This document shows positions 60,334 through 64,000 of a stretch of 64,000 nt of DNA, piece after piece. The stretch lies in NCBI GenBank assembly GCA_964574815.1, contig CAZNPL010000005.1, positions 1-64,000 of the forward strand, written 5' to 3'. The DNA is from CAZNPL01 sp964574815 (lineage in GTDB: Bacteria; Planctomycetota; Phycisphaerae; UBA1845). The notes beneath the pieces were generated by a model, which ran no database searches, was not told the DNA's origin, and worked only from the letters and a program-made list of their open reading frames with translations. Each line of letters begins with the position of its first letter. Position 1 is the first letter of the stretch. A program made the position numbers and the translations under genes.

Positions 60334-61257
60334 TCACTCGGACAGACGATTTCGGTAGGCGACGAACTCGGACATCAACATCCTGGTGATCGGCCCGGGA
60401 CTGCCGCCGCCAATGGCGCGTTTATCGAGTGAAACGACCGGCACGATCTCGGTGGCAGATCCCGTCAGGAAGCATTCGTCGGCGATGTAAATATCGTGCC
60501 TGACGAGGTCGATCTCGCGCGTTGGGTAGTTGCGCTTGCGGGCCAGTTCCATCACCAGCCGTCGCGTAATGCCTTCAAGGATCCCGGCCGACGTCGGAGG
60601 CGTGTGGAGCGTTGCGTCGCGAACAATGAAGATATTGTTGGCGGTCGCCTCGGCCACGTATCCGTCGGTATTGAGCATGATCGCCTCATCCGCTCCGGCA
60701 TTGGCGGCCTCGACCTTAGCGAGGACGTTGTTGAGGTAATTGAGCGACTTGACGCGCGGGCTGATGGTCGCCGGGTGATTCCTGAGCGTTGCAGCCGTGA
60801 TGCAGTGAATGCCCCGCTCGTAAAGCTCCGGGGAATAATGCTGAATCGAGCCGGCGATCATAATTACCGAAGGGTTTACCGCCCGGTCGATCGCCAATCC
60901 GAGTATGCCGGGGCCTCGCGTCACCAGAAGCCTGATGTAGCCGTTTTCGATGTTGTTGACGGTTACGGCCTCACGCATAGCTCGTCCGAGCTCGTCGGGC
61001 GTGAAGGGGATATCCAGCAGAATCGCCCTGGCCGACTCGAACAGCCGTTTGAGGTGTTCGCGTTCGAGGAAGATGTTGCCATTGTACACGCGTATGCCCT
61101 CGAACACGCCGTCGCCGTATAGCAGGCCGTGATCAAAAACGCTGATCCGTGCCTGATCGGCGGGCACGAATTCTCCGTCGATCCAGATGCGTTGTTTGGG
61201 ATCGGGGGTGAAGACCTTCTTCGGGTTGTCGGAACCCGATTGCGAAACGTGTGTCAT
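60334..61257 (-). CDS. ilvE: Branched-chain amino acid aminotransferase
   Basis: A 307-residue class IV PLP enzyme that transaminates branched-chain 2-oxo acids with glutamate. Features: RIWIDGEFVPADQARISVFD and HGLLYGDGVFEGIRVY at the N-terminus, the PLP lysine Lys170 in PRVKSLNYLNN, and DGYVAEATANNIFIV with the conserved Glu. The C-terminal ADECFLTGSATEIVPV is typical. GGAGAG lies 6 bases before the ATG. Downstream of the lol operon on the same strand; a D-amino-acid transaminase role is possible but less likely. Confidence 0.9.
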   Translation of the reverse strand: MTHVSQSGSDNPKKVFTPDPKQRIWIDGEFVPADQARISVFDHGLLYGDGVFEGIRVYNGNIFLEREHLKRLFESARAILLDIPFTPDELGRAMREAVTVNNIENGYIRLLVTRGPGILGLAIDRAVNPSVIMIAGSIQHYSPELYERGIHCITAATLRNHPATISPRVKSLNYLNNVLAKVEAANAGADEAIMLNTDGYVAEATANNIFIVRDATLHTPPTSAGILEGITRRLVMELARKRNYPTREIDLVRHDIYIADECFLTGSATEIVPVVSLDKRAIGGGSPGPITRMLMSEFVAYRNRLSE

Positions 61258-61324
61258 ACAGCACTCTCCATTGAGGGTTTATCGGCACGTGCCGGGCACT
61301 CGGCGAGTTTGCCGCGGCGTTGCA

Positions 61325-62020
61325 TCATGCGGTTTTGATCCGGCCCTCTTCCAGAAGCACATTGCGTTTGGCGTACGCGGCGGTCCGGGCGTCGTGCGTG
61401 ACCATGACGATGGCCTGGCCCTGTTCATTGAGCTCCCGAAGCAGCTCCAGGATGGTGTCACCTGTCCTGGCGTCCAGGTTTCCTGTGGGCTCATCGGCCA
61501 GCAGCAACTCCGGCTCGTTCACCAGAGCTCTGGCGATGGCGGCGCGTTGTCGCTCACCGCCGGACAGCTCATTCGGTCGATGCCGCAGCCGATGTGAGAG
61601 TCCGACACGATCCAGGATTTCCTCAGCGGCACGGCGGGCGGCCGCGCGGTTTGCAAACCACCCCCCGATGGAACTGTCCACCATTCGCGGCAAGAGCGTA
61701 TTCTCCAGCAGGTTGAGTTCGGGAAGAAGGTGGTAAAACTGAAAGACGAATCCGACGCCGCGGCAGCGCACATCTTCGCGTCCCGCCTGCGGCAGGGCGA
61801 ACAGATCCGTCCCGTTGAGAACCACCCGGCCGTCATCCGGGACGTCGAGAGCGCCGAGAATGTGCAGCAGCGTGCTCTTTCCCGATCCGCTGGCGCCGCT
61901 TACAGCGAGAAAGTCGCCCCGTTTCACTGCAATCGATGCGCCCCGAAGAACGATCAGAGGCTCGCGGCCGATGATGTAGGACTTGTGGATATTGCTGGCG
62001 GCGAGCAGGGGGTTACTCAT
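61325..62020 (-). CDS. lolD: Lipoprotein-releasing ABC transporter ATPase LolD
   Basis: A 231-residue ABC ATPase that drives extraction of lipoproteins from the inner membrane. Walker A GASGSGKST (42-50), Q-loop, signature LSGGERQR and Walker B LLLADEPTGNLD are intact. Overlaps the permease gene by 8 bases, so they are translated together. MacB/FtsE-type families are close relatives, but the neighbour decides for LolD. Confidence 0.9.
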   Translation of the reverse strand: MSNPLLAASNIHKSYIIGREPLIVLRGASIAVKRGDFLAVSGASGSGKSTLLHILGALDVPDDGRVVLNGTDLFALPQAGREDVRCRGVGFVFQFYHLLPELNLLENTLLPRMVDSSIGGWFANRAAARRAAEEILDRVGLSHRLRHRPNELSGGERQRAAIARALVNEPELLLADEPTGNLDARTGDTILELLRELNEQGQAIVMVTHDARTAAYAKRNVLLEEGRIKTA

Positions 62021-63620
62021 AACGCAGCGCCCGTACCGGCCAGACGCGGCCGGCGATGAATGCGGGTATCAGTGAACCGGCCATGGCCGCAACGACCGCG
62101 AACCCGGCGATCAGGGCCACCTCATGCAGCTTCACGGCGTTGGGAATCCGGTCGAAGGTGTACACATCGGGGCTCCACACCCGCAGTTCGGGGTGAATGG
62201 CCTCCAGCGCGTCCTGAATGTCGTTGATGTACCAGACGAAAACCGCCCCCGTCGCTACGCCCAAGGCCGCTCCGAGCAGGCCGACGGCAGCGCCGAAGGA
62301 AACGAAGATGGCGACGACGCCTTGGGCCGAGCCTCCCAGACTTTTGACGATGCCGATGTCTCGCGTCTTCTGCGTCACGATCATCCAGAAGATGCACCCG
62401 ATCAGGACGACGGCCACAAGGCTGATCAGGGCGAACAGTATCGTCATCAGGATCTTTTCCTTTTCCAGCGCCCTGATGAATTGCGCTTGTCGCTCCTCCC
62501 ACGTCTCGACGGTGACGAAGCTCAGAAGCTGGCGGTCCATCGACGAAATCGGCCGGTCGAGGCTTTCAAGGAACCGTTCCCATTCTTTTTCGATGGCCGG
62601 TCGGGCCTCTTGCAGCTTGATCCCCTCCTTGAGCGCGACGAGCAACTGCGACGTTCGAGCGGGTGTCCAGCCGCCCTCGGCAAGCTCCTGGGGGCTCATG
62701 CGCAGCCAATCCTGGGCCAGTTTGAAGTCCACGTAACAACACGTGTCGTCGATCTCGAAGACGCCCGTGCGCGAGTCGTCGGCGAGCCGCGTGATGACGT
62801 TCGTGCCGCCCTCGCCGCTGATTCGCCCGCCCTGTGTGAGGGGCAGTACCATCAGAACGAGCTTTGCACCACGCGGCGTAACCCGGACAAGGTCGCCCGA
62901 CGGAGCGCGATCGTTGATGATGTTGCTGCCGACGATGATTCCGGGAGCCGGCCGGCCGTGGTAGCGCGGCGCGATGTCGTCCTGTCCGTCGGCAAAGGGG
63001 GGCTCGTCGAGCAAAAGGGAATCGATCGAGCGATATACTCCGGGAAACGGGCTGGGACCGAGGGGGCCACTCTTTTGTGATTCGAGTTCCGGGTCGTCGG
63101 GATGGGCCTCGATGAATCGGTCGAGGGCTCGTTCAAGGTCGGGCGGAAGTGCGGGCTCGAGGTTTTCGTCATAACCATAGATGGGCTGACGTTGCGGCCC
63201 CAGGTGAGTCGTGCCGGGATAGTACTTGTCGTAATAGAGGCTGTTCTGAAAATCGTTGACGGCCTCGTAACCTTGAAGATCGATTCCGACCACGCGGACC
63301 GGCTTGGTAAAGGAAGTGCGTTCGACCCGCAGAATGCCGTAATTGTAGATCACGGGTGTAACCGCCGAGACCACTTGGGGGAGCTTCTCCCTGAGGTGCG
63401 CAGTGAATTCCTCGTAAAACGGAAAGCCTTGAAGCGTCGCGTTGTCCACGACGATGTCGCTGAGCAGACCGCGGGAGCGCTCCTTCAACGTATCCAGAAA
63501 CCCTCCCATCACGCTGATAACCACGACCACCATCGCGACGCAGAGCCACACGCCGACAATCGCGAAAACCGCGATGCGTCTTTTTCGCAGGTATCGAAGG
63601 GTCAGAAAGAGCTTGTACAT
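62013..63620 (-). CDS. LolC/LolE-type ABC permease
   Basis: A 535-residue permease. An N-terminal helix (VFAIVGVWLCVAMVVVVISV), a large periplasmic domain and three C-terminal helices with the FtsX/MacB arrangement (MTILFALISLVAVVLIGCIF, then VAIFVSFGAAVGLLGAALGV and VALIAGFAVVAAMAGSLIPA). RDIGIVKSLG is the coupling helix. It is longer than E. coli LolC/LolE (about 400), because of insertions in the periplasmic domain. Only one permease is present, as in LolF-type systems. Located between lysS and lolD. Confidence 0.88.
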   Translation of the reverse strand: MYKLFLTLRYLRKRRIAVFAIVGVWLCVAMVVVVISVMGGFLDTLKERSRGLLSDIVVDNATLQGFPFYEEFTAHLREKLPQVVSAVTPVIYNYGILRVERTSFTKPVRVVGIDLQGYEAVNDFQNSLYYDKYYPGTTHLGPQRQPIYGYDENLEPALPPDLERALDRFIEAHPDDPELESQKSGPLGPSPFPGVYRSIDSLLLDEPPFADGQDDIAPRYHGRPAPGIIVGSNIINDRAPSGDLVRVTPRGAKLVLMVLPLTQGGRISGEGGTNVITRLADDSRTGVFEIDDTCCYVDFKLAQDWLRMSPQELAEGGWTPARTSQLLVALKEGIKLQEARPAIEKEWERFLESLDRPISSMDRQLLSFVTVETWEERQAQFIRALEKEKILMTILFALISLVAVVLIGCIFWMIVTQKTRDIGIVKSLGGSAQGVVAIFVSFGAAVGLLGAALGVATGAVFVWYINDIQDALEAIHPELRVWSPDVYTFDRIPNAVKLHEVALIAGFAVVAAMAGSLIPAFIAGRVWPVRALRYE

Positions 63621-63646
63621 TCGGTCTGGAACCTTCCCTGGTCAGT

Positions 63647-64000
63647 CTATCGCGGTCTCTGCAGCGGAAACAGGATCACGTCGCGAATGCTGGGGCTGTC
63701 GGTGAGGAACATTACGAGCCGATCGACGCCGACGCCCAGCCCTCCCGCCGGCGGCATCCCGTACTCCATCGCCAGCAGAAAGTCCTCATCCATGATCGCC
63801 ATGGTCTCCTCCTGGCCTGACAACTGCCGGCGGAAGTTCTCTTCCTGAACCACCGGGTCATTCAGTTCGGTATAGGCGTTGCCAATCTCGATTCCGCCTA
63901 CGTACGCCTCGAACCGCAGCGCAACCGCCGGGTCTTCCGGATGGCGTCGCGCCAGGGGGCAGATGGCCGCCGGGTAGTCGTAGACGAACATCGGCTGAAT
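63647..64000 (-). CDS. lysS: Lysyl-tRNA synthetase, 3' part
   Basis: The C-terminal ~118 residues of class II lysyl-tRNA synthetase, which charges tRNA-Lys; the rest lies beyond the window end. Recognised by GGIEIGNAYTELNDP, GMPPAGGLGVGVDRLVMFLT (motif 3) and SIRDVILFPLQRPR at the C-terminus. The sequence is intact as far as it goes. The permease gene starts 26 bases after its stop. Confidence 0.95.
   Translation of the reverse strand: MQPMFVYDYPAAICPLARRHPEDPAVALRFEAYVGGIEIGNAYTELNDPVVQEENFRRQLSGQEETMAIMDEDFLLAMEYGMPPAGGLGVGVDRLVMFLTDSPSIRDVILFPLQRPR

Overview
The window looks like chromosome from a GC-rich planctomycete, probably of the Phycisphaerae side of the phylum (inference). The signs are a DUF1571 secreted protein, EF-hand/dockerin-type C-termini on secreted proteins, a pseudopilin-like protein with an H-x9-DG-type end, many small lipoproteins, Trp-rich zinc-ribbon membrane proteins, and spacers full of short palindromic repeats. 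I see no rRNA, tRNA, CRISPR array, insertion sequence or prophage. Vegetative promoters are readable in several places as (T/C)TGAC(A/G)-16/18-TATAAT-like pairs.

Layout. 1-2532: a minus-strand cluster of dprA, a Nudix hydrolase and a PD-(D/E)XK-like nuclease. 3430-9059: DUF1571 protein, a fused TIGR03546/TIGR03545-type membrane protein, mscS, a small lipoprotein and a DUF481 outer-membrane protein. 9092-11582 (minus): a 26-residue membrane microprotein, a lipoprotein and a GlmU-like protein. 12715-15361: a cobalamin riboswitch with a terminator-type expression platform, followed by a secreted dockerin-tailed protein and a pseudopilin-like protein. 15690-21884: EF-P, a PIG-V-like mannosyltransferase, a thioredoxin-fold lipoprotein, an SGNH hydrolase and a tetratricopeptide lipoprotein.

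22110-29168 (minus): a compact four-gene type VI-like spike operon made of VgrG with a C-terminal transthyretin-like tail, an 806-residue metzincin-like protease, an Ig-like-domain protein and a PAAR protein. No sheath, baseplate or ATPase gene is present. 30002-37513: pyruvate:ferredoxin oxidoreductase with a dihydroorotate-dehydrogenase-like partner, a Ca2+/cation antiporter and a two-domain retropepsin-like secreted protease. 37764-46431: a 1507-residue TPR protein, an EpsI/DUF3485-like protein, a NeuD-like acyltransferase and an STT3/GT-C-like membrane protein, probably surface glycan or exosortase-linked. 46618-48417: four tandem paralogous small membrane proteins, three with a C-terminal zinc ribbon, joined by ATGA overlaps.

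48454-56951 is the most notable region. It is a minus-strand cluster that reads like a bacterial ESCRT-III/Vps4 and phage-shock-type membrane remodelling system. From its upstream end it holds a 4-TM membrane protein, a Ser/Thr kinase with two zinc ribbons, a TM plus zinc-ribbon protein, a large coiled-coil protein with a winged-helix-like segment, a second coiled-coil protein sharing a motif with it, PspC, a Snf7-like helical protein with a MIM1-like C-terminal motif, a nucleotidyltransferase, a Vps4-like AAA+ ATPase with an N-terminal MIT-like domain, and an SPFH-like protein fused to a beta-propeller. An adaptor domain in the ATPase, together with a candidate ligand motif in the neighbouring Snf7-like protein, makes a functional link plausible.

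57100-64000 (minus): a GGDEF diguanylate cyclase, a membrane-anchored helical protein, a small membrane protein, ilvE, lolD, lolC/E and the 3' part of lysS, cut by the window end.
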